From Adiantum capillus-veneris (taxonomy: Eukaryota; Streptophyta; Polypodiopsida; Polypodiales; Pteridaceae), in the NCBI GenBank assembly GCA_014529385.2, contig CM043960.1, positions 29,355,396 through 29,419,395 on the forward strand: a stretch of DNA of 64,000 bases. The letters are read 5' to 3'. This document shows, piece after piece, positions 20,431 to 31,779 of this stretch (the stretch's first letter is position 1; each line of letters opens with the position of its first letter). The notes beneath the pieces were generated by a model. It was not told the origin of the DNA. It searched no databases and was given only the letters and a program-made list of their open reading frames with translations. The translations under genes were made by a program, and so were the position numbers.

Positions 20431-21205
20431 ATGTAAGTTTGGACTTGAGGATTGCAAACCTATTGCCACTCCCATGGAAACAAGTTTGAAGTTGAGTCTA
20501 CATAATGCTGGAGATCCTGCTGATGTCACTCTTTACCAAACTGCTGTTGGCTGCCTCATTTATGTATGCAACACGAGGCCAGATATTCAGTTTGCAGTCT
20601 CGCAGGTCAGCAGATTTATGCATAGCCCAAGGTCTAAGCATTTGCAGGCTGTCAAGAGGATTTTCCGCTACCTTAGTGGCACTTTACATCTTGGCTTGTT
20701 TTATCCCAAGGGGGGATCATTGCCGCCAGACTTACATGCTTTTTCGGACTCAGATTGGGCTGGTTGTTTTGACACGCGAGTGTGCACAAGTGGTTTTTGT
20801 TTCATGCTTGGCAGTTCATGTATATCATGGTTGAGCAAGAAGCAACCTACTGTGGCCACTTCGAGTTGTGAGGCTGAGTACAGGGCAGTCTTCACAGCTA
20901 CGATTGAGTGTGTATGGCTCAGACGCCTTATGGCTGACTTGGGTGTTGGACAGGACACTGCCAACACTATCTACACTGACAGTCATAGCGCATTGGCAGT
21001 TGCGAGGAACCCAGTTTTTCATGCTCGCACAAAGCACATTGAGGTGCATTACCACTATGTCAGGGAGAGGCTCTCAGCAGGAGAGATCAGCTTGGCTTAT
21101 GTGCCAACACAGGACAACCTTGCAGATCTTTTCACAAAGGCATTGTCTCGTGAGAAGCTTGAAGCTTTCCACAAAGCTTTGGGCTTACTCCCCTTTGTGG
21201 ACTGA
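20431..21205 (+). CDS. pol: Copia RT connection and RNase H (E2)
   Basis: Second frame after the indel: KFGLEDCKPIATPM, VGCLIYVCNTRPDI, then RNase H with AFSDSDWAGC, SSCEAEYRAV, YTDSHSALAVA and HIEVHYHYVRE, ending with the typical copia C-terminus (LADLFTKAL) and a stop at 21203-21205, 75 bp before the 3' LTR. All four acidic RNase H positions appear intact. Confidence 0.94.
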
Positions 21206-21270
21206 TCCTGTCCTCAGGGCATGGCACTTCCCTTTACTCATGTGCCAGCTCTCGTTCACCACATCACTCC

Positions 21271-21278
21271 AGGGGGGA
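21271..21278 (+). other. Polypurine tract of E2
   Basis: AGGGGGGA directly upstream of the 3' LTR (21281); primes plus-strand synthesis in LTR elements. Confidence 0.85.
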
Positions 21279-21280
21279 TT

Positions 21281-21507
21281 TGTTACCATATACATGTGGT
21301 AGTGATGTGTGTGAACACACTAGGACCGCCAGGGCATTTTTTCCCTCTTTAGGAGGTTTTTTCCCCCGTGCATTGTATATACGCCCATCACTCTAGGGCT
21401 ATCTATCTTTCCATTGCACACTAAGAAACACTCTCTCTATTGTGTGCCTTGAGCTTCCTTCGTCTTCTCCAAGCTGTGTGTGTTTCTCTGCAACCCTAAT
21501 TCCAACA
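21281..21507 (+). repeat. 3' LTR of copia element E2
   Basis: 227 bp, TGTTACC...CCAACA, followed by the target duplication GTTAT at 21508-21512. Confidence 0.95.
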
Positions 21508-21512
21508 GTTAT

Positions 21513-22176
21513 CCTATCAAGATATGGCCAAATTTTCACTTTCCAGTTGAAATTAGGGTAAACCCTACCTTGTGAACACACTGGTCAACTCAAAATCCCA
21601 AAATTCCTCTCAGATTAGCCTGTAGACATCCTACGCGTAGGATGTCTCCTGGCTTAAAATTAAAGTCTTTTCTGACAGGAATGCTCCTGATGCTCTATAG
21701 ATCTATCAGAAACACTCACAGTAACTTTTGGACTTCAATTAGGCTTTCAACCACACTTTTGCGTCTTTTTGCGTCTTTTACAAACTTGTAATGATTCTAC
21801 CAAGCAAGTGTACATGCATGAAATGCTCTAGATCTGTATCATGATGTCCTACTTACTCTACTCTACCTATCATGAAGAAATGGTGATAATGGTGTTTTTG
21901 GTTGCTTTTTGGCCTCTCCGGACTCTCAAGCTCTCCTCTCACCGCTTCTACCACTCCGACTCCTACTCTAGAACTCGACTACTACCTAAAACTACCTAAG
22001 TCTACCTCCTCTACCTAAGTCGAAGGATCTAGGCCAGACACACGCTTCCTAAACTCTCTCTAAGACCTAGAGAGTCCTCCACCCTCTGATCCTATCTAAA
22101 TGTAAAGCAAGACTCTTGGCAAGCCAAAAATCCCAATCCTCAAGGATTAGTCTCGGTCACCTACCTAAGGTTTTCG
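21513..22176 (-). other. Leader of E1, 5' part
   Basis: Continuation of the E1 leader beyond the copia element; carries a perfect palindrome at 21625-21646. The rest is CT-rich, with the word ctacctaa(g/a) repeated around 21985-22025, and is non-coding. Confidence 0.6.
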
Positions 22177-22194
22177 TCCCTGGCAGCGGCGCCA
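22177..22194 (-). other. Primer binding site of E1 (Asp-tRNA type)
   Basis: Minus-strand TGGCGCCGCTGCCAGGGA, one base from the LTR. It matches the Athila-type Asp-tRNA primer site TGGCGCCGTTGCCGGGGA at 16 of 18 positions (reference recalled from family knowledge). Confidence 0.8.
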
Positions 22195-22195
22195 A

Positions 22196-23600
22196 TGTTG
22201 GACGGATACGCCGCGACAGACGTCAGCACAACGAGAACTCACCTAACATGTAATGTCAGCTAAGGACAAAGCTCGACCCGTAGGCACGTGGAAGCAAGCA
22301 TAAGGTGTCAACCTACACTCGACCGACTCCTAACTAATTCCTACAGAGGTCCCTACCAATTGTCTAAGTCACAGCCTTCAAGAGTGCAAAAGAGGAAACT
22401 TCCTACACCATAGAACTTGAAGGAGACCCTATTAATACCTATAGGCCGCTCTCCCTAAGGTCTATGAACCAAAATCAGGATCCAAAAGACCCGGTGCAGA
22501 AACACGTAGGATGTCTGGCCGAAATCTGCAGGTCTTCGTTTCCGAAATCTGCAGTGCCTAATGTGTAGTTCTACTCAATGTGAACGCGTGGATATGCTGC
22601 AATGCGAAATCAAATAACGTATGCTCACCCAAACAGCTGATGAAGCTCGTAGAAGGAGCTCCCAAAGCCGGACCGTATGCGCGCAATGTTGGAAACTTCT
22701 GTAAGTCCCAATATTTACAAGGTGAAAAATCGGGTTTTCCTAAATGAATGAATAATTACAAAAATAATAGTCCGCAGAGTAGTTAGATGCCGTGAGGTGT
22801 GTCCAGCTTCTAACAAAAAGCAAGAAAAAGTTCAACCAGATACTATCCAATGGCAAGGGTACCTAGAGGGAAACTCCAACTACCTATATCACCGATGGTA
22901 TCTCAACATTTGAGAATACCCCAACTCAGTGCAAACCTCATGCAACGACCCTCCAAAGGCTAAAGCAGACACAAAATGACCAGCCACAGTCTCAAAAAAG
23001 GCTCTTCCGGTATGAGTCTCAAAAACAGCCAGGAAAATTGCCAAATTGGCGCCACAAACAATGTACATAGGCAATGACCACAATTCAACGTACATGAGTG
23101 ACTATGCACGAACAAGTGTCAAGAATTGTTGCGTGCAGTAAAAAGGATCCCTGCAGGGATATCTACTCTCAAAAGAGCTCAATAGCACTATGCATGCTCA
23201 AACAAACATGCATCTGTCGGCATCTGTCCGCAGAGAAACTGTTGTCAAGATGATTGTCAAAAATATTGCAAGAAAGCGCTATGCTTGTAAGTGTTTGAAA
23301 ACCTAGAGAAAGCGCTATTGAAAACCTAGAGAAACTATTGTATGTGGGCTCAAAATCCCCCCTGTAAACCTATGTGTGAGTGTAGAATGGGAATGTTGGT
23401 GTTGATTTTTCTCGCCGAACAAAAATGGGCTAGTTAAATAGCCACCAAAGAAGTCCAAGCTCAAAATTGTGTTGTAGAGCAAAATCCGTGCACTCGGCGC
23501 CGATGCTGGGTGTCACTCCTCTATATAGAGGTACCTCACATGTGCATGTCGCAAGCAAAATTGTCCATGAAAAAACGCTCGTTCGTGAAAATGCTAGTGT
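22196..23600 (-). repeat. 5' LTR of E1 (right boundary estimated)
   Basis: Starts on the plus strand with TGTTGGACGG immediately beside the primer site. It carries half of the palindrome near 22504 (cacgtaggatgtctggcc). A self-complementary CCTCTATATAGAGG at 23518-23531 is a good minus-strand TATA candidate, so the LTR should extend past it. No partner LTR is in the window, so the outer end is not defined. Confidence 0.6.
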
Positions 23601-23773
23601 TAGAGTTGGATGTCCCAAATCCGCCGCGTAATGAGAGGTGTGGAGAAGAACACCAAAAATCGAGTCGATGTCGAGGCCGCCTTCCACTGTCAGACGGGAG
23701 TCTTTGATGCCGATGATGAACAGTGCACTCTCTTGATGTCTAACAGTGGCGTCAAAACCCTGTTCTCTCTGTT

Positions 23774-23779
23774 CTCTCA

Positions 23780-23810
<31 letters not shown>

Positions 23811-23811
23811 G

Positions 23812-23843
<32 letters not shown>

Positions 23844-23847
23844 ACTT

Positions 23848-23925
<78 letters not shown>
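23774..23925. repeat. Compound (CT)n-(CA)n-(CT)n microsatellite
   Basis: About 150 bp: CT repeats, a short CA stretch at 23827-23843, then about 38 further CT units. Ser-Leu and Arg-Glu repeat ORFs across it are artefacts. Confidence 0.97.
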
Positions 23926-23930
<5 letters not shown>

Positions 23931-23989
23931 CTCGCAAGCTCTCTATCTTTTAAGCTCTTTCATTGCTAGACTATCAAGGAGATTTGTCG

Positions 23990-24642
23990 AGGGCACCGTG
24001 GGATCAAGGCCTTGCACAGACGATTTTTAAGTCAAGTTTAATTTTTTTTTATTTTTACTTCCAAAACATACGAGGCTCTATCGAAAGCCTAACTATCCGA
24101 TGAACTCAATCAAGAGTAGGAGTGTGGGTGTGTGTATGTCCTTGCACTAAGCGTATTGTCGCTCCTGCTCAACATGCCCTTGTTGTTCTATCTACTCAAG
24201 GCATTGCTAAATCCCAAGATTGCTTGGCTAAAGCTCTCGAGCTGCTAACAATGCTTGAAAAGTCAAGAGTTGCTCCTTACTTCTCCGATTTGCTGCCCGA
24301 GAGTCTTTTGAGTGTGTGTAACCACACAAGCTCTCAAGGCAATTGCAGACTGTCTGGTTTGTTTTGTGCCGAGAGCAGCTCCTCGCTCGATTTCTTACCT
24401 TGCAAATGCCTCACTAATGCACCCATTCCTTTGCGTGTTGCTCCCAAGACTTGTTTCGGCTCCCTTGCTTGATTGCTCTCGAGCCTTGCATTAAACCTTC
24501 AAGGCCTGCACATTCCCAGCTCGATGCCTCAGCAAGTCTCAACTTTTCCAATTTTGCAAAGCTTGTTGAGCTCTCAAGATTCCTTCCTCTTTGGGATAGC
24601 TGCACACATGGGGTAGCCAGGGCTCGGGGTCGAGTCGCCTAG
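23990..24642 (-). other. Leader/internal remnant of LTR element H
   Basis: Adjoins the primer site at 24643. Rich in direct repeats of 'caaggc', 'ctctcgag' and 'cttgc' words on the plus strand; no retroviral domain recognisable in any frame. Its left limit against the E1 LTR is unclear. Confidence 0.35.
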
Positions 24643-24654
24643 GCTTTGATACCA
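24643..24654 (-). other. Primer binding site of element H (initiator Met)
   Basis: Minus-strand TGGTATCAAAGC, two bases from TGTAAGAACC that opens the neighbouring LTR. Confidence 0.75.
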
Positions 24655-24656
24655 CT

Positions 24657-25672
24657 TGTAAGAACCGGATCGGTGAGTGCAATAGAGGGAAGGAGCATTA
24701 GGGAAAATTTGGACTCTCAAATGGGCCTTATGAGGAGGTTTGACTTGCCTCTCTGGTCCAAAGTGGGCAACCCGGTGAAGTACATAAGCGCTTTGTCAAA
24801 ACCCTATCAACCAACATATCATTGGAAAGATCTTAGAAAGTAGGTTCTAAATCCCAAACTTCGACAAATTTGGAGTTGATTTGTAGAGGTTATGGCCTCC
24901 CCACTGAATCTGAAATGTGGGGAGAGATTCCATTTTTAAGACGGAGTTGTCACATCAAAAAATGGAATCTTCTAGAATATAAGAAATCTGATGGCATGTT
25001 AATATGAATGGATAGATCTTGATGGGTACATTATAAATCCAAAAGGTTCGAAAAGTTTGATTTCATTTGTAAAAAATTTACCGTGCACCGGTTTTGGACA
25101 AGAGGGAGAAAGTCAAAGTCCTTACATGGCCCATTTGAGAATCCAAAATTTCCCTAATGAGAAGGGACAAGAGAAGAAGGCGACACAAGACTTGGTGGAG
25201 CTATTGAGAGTAATACCTCTCAACTCCTTATTGACATTATAACCAAATGAATAGGCAATGGGCGGGCGCCCTACACTGATTGTGGGATATGTCCAACTTG
25301 CGCAGGGCCAAGAAGCTTTGTGCTATTTTTTAGCAGATGCAAAGCAAGGGTGTCTCTCCATATGCAACCACATTTGTTTGCATCTTGAAGGAAAACATGG
25401 CAAGGCAGAGGGGGAGATCTGAGATGAGACATCTGTAGCTTGGGCTCCAAGGCACGACAAAACAACGAGGCAAACGCATGCTAAGAAGAAGGATTTGTAC
25501 CAAGGCAATAGGATACATGCTGATATTTGTGATAGTGGGTTGCTTTAAAAGAACACATTGTCTATACAATATATAGGCAAGGAGGAATTATGGCCCCTCC
25601 CCTGACCACGTGTCACGAGCTGCTTGATCCGGTTGTGTTTATTGCGGCCCCAATGACATAGGTGGATAGTGC
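24657..25672 (-). repeat. 5' LTR of element H (outer end approximate)
   Basis: Opens on the plus strand with TGTAAGAACCGG next to the primer site. Contains a minus-strand TATA candidate at 25570-25575. No ORF. It ends at or shortly before the CA/AG microsatellite at 25675. No second copy in the window. Confidence 0.55.
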
Positions 25673-25674
25673 AC

Positions 25675-25687
25675 GCACACACACACA

Positions 25688-25722
<35 letters not shown>

Positions 25723-25805
25723 AGTCAGTCAATCAGCCAGCCATACTAGCTACCCTAATAATCTATATCCATCACAAAACCACTTGTTTCAATCGTTTGT
25801 GCGCA

Positions 25806-25844
<39 letters not shown>
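25675..25844. repeat. Two AG microsatellites with a duplicated flank
   Basis: (CA)n(AG)n at 25675-25720 and (AG)n at 25809-25844. Each is followed by a near-identical 'ccatactag(c/t)taccctaataatct' segment, so a unit of about 125 bp is duplicated. Positions 25860-26500 hold no recognisable gene. Confidence 0.85.
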
Positions 25845-25846
<2 letters not shown>

Positions 25847-26504
25847 AACCATACTAGTTACCCTAATAATCTACATCCATAGTGCAATTTTCTACATGTT
25901 CAATTGCCATGGAAGCTGATGAAGAGGAGAATAGAGCTGTATTTAGCAGGAAGCGACGGCAACCTTTGGAAGCTCAATTTTGAGTTCTCTCGACATAGAA
26001 TCAGCTGCCAAGGGAAAAATGCTTGCATACACCGTGAAACGCAATGGAGACCTCAACAGTATATTAAAGTCCTCGTCAATTGATTTCACTGTTCACTGTT
26101 ATCCATTTGAGCATACGATGTCTAAACCATTCTTGTCTACGCTTGAAATTATGTAGCAAATGTTGCTTCCTCTCAAAATTTATCAATGGATTAGCCACCC
26201 TATGGATAGGCTCAAGCATGAGTGATTGCATTTGGAGCAAGGTCTTCCCCTCGGGGGGTCACTTAATAATTATGTGATTATCACCTAAGTGCAACAAAAG
26301 GGGTTATTAAATTTCTTTTTTTCTCACATTTTCACATAAAGAAGGGTACCAAAAAATGGAATTGGGAAAAAAAATTATAGATTGAATAGGATAAGGGTGT
26401 TTTTTTTTTGTCAAAAATTCACAGATAAGGTGTTTTAGAAATAGTCCTTGAACGCAGGTGATATACATATTTTATATATAATGACCCCCCTGAGGTCTTC
26501 CCTT

Positions 26505-26750
26505 TGCCTCTAGCTAAGATAGCCCAAACCTTTGTTGCCATAGTTGGGTATGTTGCAATCAACAGCCCATACCAACAACTTTTTGTGTTTTCTTGAGGGC
26601 ACCACAAGTGGCATAGATCTTGACCAAAGAGCTTCCAAGTACACATGGTTGAAAACAACACAGTGCTTCCTTTTCATAGCCATGTTGGACATATTGTATA
26701 CTTAATGCACTCCAAGTAATGACATTTTGGATAGAAAGCCTGTCAGGAAC
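26505..26750 (-). pseudogene. PPR protein fragment (PLS type)
   Basis: Read on the minus strand, one frame gives NVITWSAL...YVQHGYEKEALCCFQ and, after a deletion, GSSLVKIYATCGALKKTQKVV. These are the typical end of one pentatricopeptide repeat (W.A...YVQHG...EAL.CF) and the next (LV.IYA.CG.L..AQKV) in plant organellar RNA-editing factors. A stop follows (near 26550) and no further repeats are visible, so this is a small decayed copy, probably carried by a transposon or a retrocopy. Confidence 0.6.
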
Positions 26751-26759
26751 TTCTCATGC

Positions 26760-27185
26760 TTTTGTGAGGGTACCACACATCTAGTGTACACCTCATATGG
26801 GGCTTCCTAAGGGAATCTACTATTGTTGACCTTGTTGTGTGCCTTGCTGGCTTGGAAGTTGGTACAATTCTTTCTACCAAACAGAGGCGTTCAAACTTCT
26901 CATTATCAAAGACTGATCATGCTCTTCTTGTATATGCTTGACTTGTGTATGAAGTACTATGTACTTGGTGGGTTGTTATTGGATTTGTCATTGTCGTGTT
27001 GACACAAGCTAATGATGCTTGTTGGATATTCATCGATCATGAAAATTGGGAATTGCATCATTGTGCATGTGTCTATGTATATGAGAGAGAAAGAGATTTA
27101 GTTACAGCGGAATGGTGTAACAACTTTAGCTCAGACCTAGTACCTTTACCTCACTCACAAGAATTGAACACAACAAAAGAAAGAG

Positions 27186-27227
<42 letters not shown>

Positions 27228-27572
27228 AGGGAGGGAAAAGAGAAACAACACTGCATGTCGTGTCCCAACCAACCTCAACAGTCCCCTTGCTCTTTTGCGA
27301 GAGAAAACATTTGCTCCAGATTGCTTATAGAATGCTGACACAATGGCTGAATACTGAATGATGAAAGCGTCGTACTAATGCATAACTGATGCAAAAAAAC
27401 ACTTGACTAATCTGATACAAAGTTGAACTGATGCAAAACCGATGGGCTTCATTGATGCAAAATCATTAATGATGTTGGGGATAGAAGTTACTCATGCAGA
27501 GAAAAACAAAGAGAACCTAGGACCCTATTCAGTAACAAAGAAATACAAAGCAACCATGGATGATGGAGATAA

Positions 27573-27628
<56 letters not shown>

Positions 27629-28230
27629 GAGTTGATCATAGACAATCACCCCACTTAGAGAAAGAGAGAGATGGAGTCAACTCACAAAACAAATTACAGA
27701 GGGATGAGCAGGAAGGTTAATTCACAAAGACTGAGTGAATGAGAGATAAGCAAAGTGGTCAAATCAACAACAACACACACACATACACACACAGAGTCTG
27801 AGCTACTATGGTGTGGATTGAACAATTGATGCATACATACTATATTGCTCGCTCACACCTATACAATGGCGTCGACAAAAGCCTGCTTGTCCAATCCAAG
27901 AAAAGGCATGTCTGATTTTGGAGAAACTTGAGGGGCAAGCGAGTTGAGAATTTTGGTAACTTGTGTGGATATGTACATACTTTGTAGGCAACTATATGAG
28001 CAACCAAATGCTAAAAATTCATTTTTATTGTTCACTCCCATGTATGCCCTCCTTTTTTACTATTGAGGATGTATACAGTGGGATTGAAAAGTTGGCCACT
28101 TGCAAAGCATGAGATCTTCAAGGTATCAAGCCATAGATTATTAAATGCATGGGAGATTTTACACATGAGTGCATGTGTGATATGTTCAACCTTGCACTTC
28201 AACATGGTATGCCTTATAATTGGAGTACTA
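26760..28230. other. Unassigned intergenic stretch with GA microsatellites
   Basis: No gene or known element recognised. It contains (GA)n(GGGA)n at 27189-27236, (GA)n at 27575-27623 and a short run of 'ctgatgcaaaa' words around 27380-27450. Confidence 0.5.
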
Positions 28231-28236
28231 ATTGGG

Positions 28237-29960
28237 TCAAGACTTTGCACAAAGGAGGGATGTAAAGAATGTAAACAACTACCGAACTATAATGATTGGG
28301 TCTCTTATGGAAAATTTGTTTGGGTGCATAATGGAGATGAAATTGAGTGATTGGGCTAAAGGGAATGACAAGCGTGAAAAAGGAAAAGTGGATATTTGTC
28401 AATGCCATAGCACCATTGATCATCTTGTCACTCTTCATGTTCTCAAGGAGGAAAGTTGGTTGAAAACAAGCGATTGTATTGTTCTTTTGTGGACTTTAAT
28501 AAATCCTTTGACATGATTCCACGCAACAATTTGTGGAGAAGGATGGAAGAACTCCAAGTGCCAGGTGAGTTTATGCTTGCGGGTTCTTGAATCTATGAGA
28601 AGGTGGTGTGTCGATTGCGCATGGGAAGAGGAATTTAAAAAAAAAAACTGCAAGCACTATTGGGGTTAAACAAGAATTTATGTTGTCACCAACTCTCTTT
28701 GGTCTATGCATTGATATTGAAACAAATGGTACTTGACTTTATGCAAGAAGAAGGCATTGAAGAGGTCACTATTTGCAATGCGGTAATCATGCTTTTGTTG
28801 TATGCAAATGATATAGTGCTTCTAGCACACACTTTAGAAGATGCACAAAAGCTTTATGGTTGTCCTTGAGAACTTTTGCATTGTGAATGAATCCAAGACA
28901 AAGACTATGCTCGTGAAAACCAACCATAAGGAGAAGCCATGAATTTTGTACAACAATGAGACACTTGAAGTTGTTAAGAGCTTAAAGTACCTTGGCCTTG
29001 ATGTTCCGACCAATCACAAGTGGCATGAATATGCCATGCATTGTTTGGAAGTGGGAAGGAGAGCATACTATGCATTTGAGAACATGTGTAATGCGGGAAA
29101 CATCAAGTGTTGGGTTCTCAAGAAGTACCTTTTTGACACATTGGTGACACCAAGTGTGGGGTGGGAGCATCTCAAAGTCTACTTGGAAAGATTTTGAGAA
29201 TGTCAAAAAGAGTTTTCTTACAAGCTTTCTCCAAGTTAAGACACAAACACCGTATATGCTCCTACTTCTTGAGTTGGGATCTCTTCCAATTGAAGTTATG
29301 GGCATGGAAAGGGTTGTGGAGTACGTGATAAAGATAAGTCAAAACCCCTCTCATCGACTTCCTACAATTGCATGGGAAGCAAGCAAAAAAGTTCAAAAGA
29401 CGCATAAAAGCAAGATTTTGGGCAAGGGATGGATGCAAGACATCAAGAAGAAGTTTGGGAGATGGGATGCATTACACTTGCTACATGATGCCTCAATTAA
29501 CTCGCAAAGAGAATGAAGCTTTTCTACAACCCCGATGTATTACGGCTTGGGAGGAATCGGGTGGGTCACGCTTCATACATTACACTACCCATATTGCCCC
29601 CAACTACAAAACCATTTTCTTCACTGAAAGAGGAAACCGTATTCACATTTACATGCTTCAGCCTATCCCCTTGTCAGCGATATGCATTATCGCAGCCATT
29701 CGGCTTAGCTCCCATGCTCTTTGATGTGAGACATGGCATTGAGGCAATGGAGAAGAGTCAAATCGACTTTGCACATTATGCTCACTTCAAGCTGAAGAGT
29801 CTGAGTACCACACACTACTAGAGTGCTCAACTTTTGCTCACATCCGAAATTGCTTCCCTCACATTTTTTGCCATGACTTAGACCTACACACTTTCCTCTC
29901 CCAACCACAATGTGGGCTCTACATTGCGACTCTCATCACCACAATTTTGGAGCATTGAGA
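28237..29960 (+). pseudogene. LINE-type reverse transcriptase remnant, copy 1
   Basis: Non-LTR RT with several frameshifts. Early RT motifs are at 28237-28580 (NNYRTIMIG, STIDHLVTL, then a DFNKSFDMIPR-like segment in another frame). A GVKQ-like region, a catalytic box reading YANDIVLL where YADD is expected (about 28800) and SLKYLGL (28975) follow. Next come the thumb (WVLKKYLFDTLVTP) and a C-terminal region with remains of a Cys/His knuckle near 29780-29860. The catalytic Asp-to-Asn change and a missing block after 29150 mark it as dead. Copy 2 (36548-37975) is better preserved. Confidence 0.8.
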
Positions 29961-30414
29961 GTCACTCATCAGCCACACACATACCACATCACATGTGACT
30001 TTGGTCCCATAGGTTATATTTGACCTCCGAGGACAATAATAAAATCTGTGTGTGTGTGTGTGTGTGGGCACAATAAAGATTTGTTGATGCATGAAATACA
30101 TATTGTACATGCACAGAAAATACAAAATGTAATTGAAAACAAAGTTTTCAAAGGCATTCATTTCAATCTCTGTCTTCCTCTCTCTTTGTGTGTGTGTGTG
30201 CGCGCACACATGCAACAAAGGATTGATGCATAAAATGTAATTGTATAAGCACAAAAAAAACAAATTGTAATTGAAAACTGAGTTTTGAAAGGTATCCATT
30301 CCAATTTGTCTCCATAAAACTCTCTCTTTCCTTCTCTACACGCACAAATATAAAAGAGTGAAGAGAATGATCTACTTTTAAATTATTTAGAAACACTAAA
30401 TATAATTTATCAGC

Positions 30415-30548
<134 letters not shown>

Positions 30549-30696
30549 TGAAAATATTTTGTATATATGCTCAACAGAAAAAACGATGCAATCTCATTCT
30601 CTCCCTCCATCTCTCTCTCTGTAAATGTAGATATTGTGTACGTACTCAATAGCAAAAATGGTGCAATCTCATTCTCTCCTTTGAATATGTATACAC

Positions 30697-30767
<71 letters not shown>

Positions 30768-30769
30768 GC

Positions 30770-31640
30770 GTGTCTATATTTCTCTAATTTCAGTGTATCT
30801 GAAAGTGTCTTCCACAGAGAGCAATATCGGATCTAAAGTCAAGGAAAGCATATGTCGGGCTCAAGGTCAATGGAGGTAACACATTACTCTTTCATTTGCA
30901 ACTTTATATTTTAGAAAACAACATTTATATCAACTCCATATAATGAACTAAAACTTTCAAAAAGCAATACTCCAATCCATATAGAATTTGAATATGCTTA
31001 TTGTTACAAAGTAGTATTGGTAAAGTCCAAACAACAAAAATAGAAGACAATTCTACACAAAAATTGTCATTGAGGACCTTCTATATATGGAGAGACGAGC
31101 TTTTGAAATTTCATGCAAGACAAAAAGAAGAGAACATGAGTGTATTCCTTCTGAGGATATCCAAAAAGGTTTTAGTGAAGCTTTTAGTACGTTGGCCAAA
31201 ATTCCAAGGACACAATGACCTGATTAAAGTGAACGAGGGTTCTTTTTAAATGAATGTAAGATGATACTAGGTCAAATCCGACAAAGTGCAAAGGCTATAT
31301 ACTTTGACGAATTTTTGCCTAGTTTTTTTCCGAAAAGAATAACCTTATTAGAGTCGTTATATTCTAGTTACAAACAAAAAACATCAACAAACAAAAAACA
31401 TCAACAAAAATAAAACACAACGCAACATCTGAACCAAGAGATGCTCCAATGATCAAAATTTTGAACCCTTCATAGATAAATTTCCTTTTGACAACATGTA
31501 TTGGTTTAGGAGAACATACCAATGTTTACATTATACAATGCAATTTTGCATCCTCCACAAAATGACACAATCACATTGTACAATAAAAACTACAAACTAT
31601 CAACCAGATTAATACACAAACATACACGAATATATTGAAA
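30770..31640 (+). repeat. Block P, copy 1 of 3
   Basis: About 870 bp found three times (30770-31640, 33918-34776, 38615-39395). All three share 'gtcgggctcaaggtcaatgg', 'cattgaggaccttctatata' and 'gaaccaagagatg'. Short non-overlapping ORFs, no domain recognised. It may be the 3' region of the LINE or a separate repeat. Confidence 0.75.
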
Positions 31641-31779
31641 ATTCACTTGTAACAGATACAAATCAAGTGTAACGGAATATGGCTATAACATTGATAGTAG
31701 CAGAATTAAAGTAACAATAGTGAGCATTTCCATAAGAGAATTGTTAATAAAGAGAATAAGGAGAGTTGTTGATTAAAGG

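Larger units (their letters stand above)
15184..21507 (+). mobile_element. Ty1/copia element E2, recent, nested in the E1 leader
   Basis: Complete structure: 227-bp LTRs starting TGTTACC and ending CCAACA, target duplication GTTAT at 15179-15183 and 21508-21512, initiator-Met primer site, gag-pol in the copia order (Gag, protease, integrase, RT, RNase H), and a polypurine tract. By eye the LTRs differ at only three positions, which indicates a recent insertion. The coding region is broken by an 1146-bp insertion at 18131 and one frameshift near 20425. Without those it would be about 5.2 kb, typical for copia elements. Confidence 0.96.
1..23600 (-). mobile_element. Giant Ty3/gypsy element E1 (left end outside window)
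   Basis: A minus-strand Ty3-type retrotransposon. Reading from high to low coordinates: 5' LTR from 22196 upward, primer site, leader (interrupted by a copia element), gag, protease, RT, RNase H, integrase, second protease, lysine-rich tail, repeat-bearing spacer, extra coiled-coil ORF. No 3' LTR matching the 22196 sequence is seen down to position 1, so the element continues off the left edge. Excluding the 6.3-kb copia insertion, about 15.9 kb of internal sequence is present. The Asp-type primer site and ORFs downstream of integrase recall the Athila/Tat side of Ty3 elements (family knowledge); placement is inference. The right LTR limit is an estimate. Gag and pol carry several stops and frameshifts, so this copy is dead. 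Confidence 0.85.

Noticed and set aside
23610..24030. Ser-Leu and Arg-Glu repeat ORFs over CT/GA tracts (also at 25662, 27442, 30410, 33443 and 40495)
   Set aside because: Microsatellite translation only; no coding evidence.
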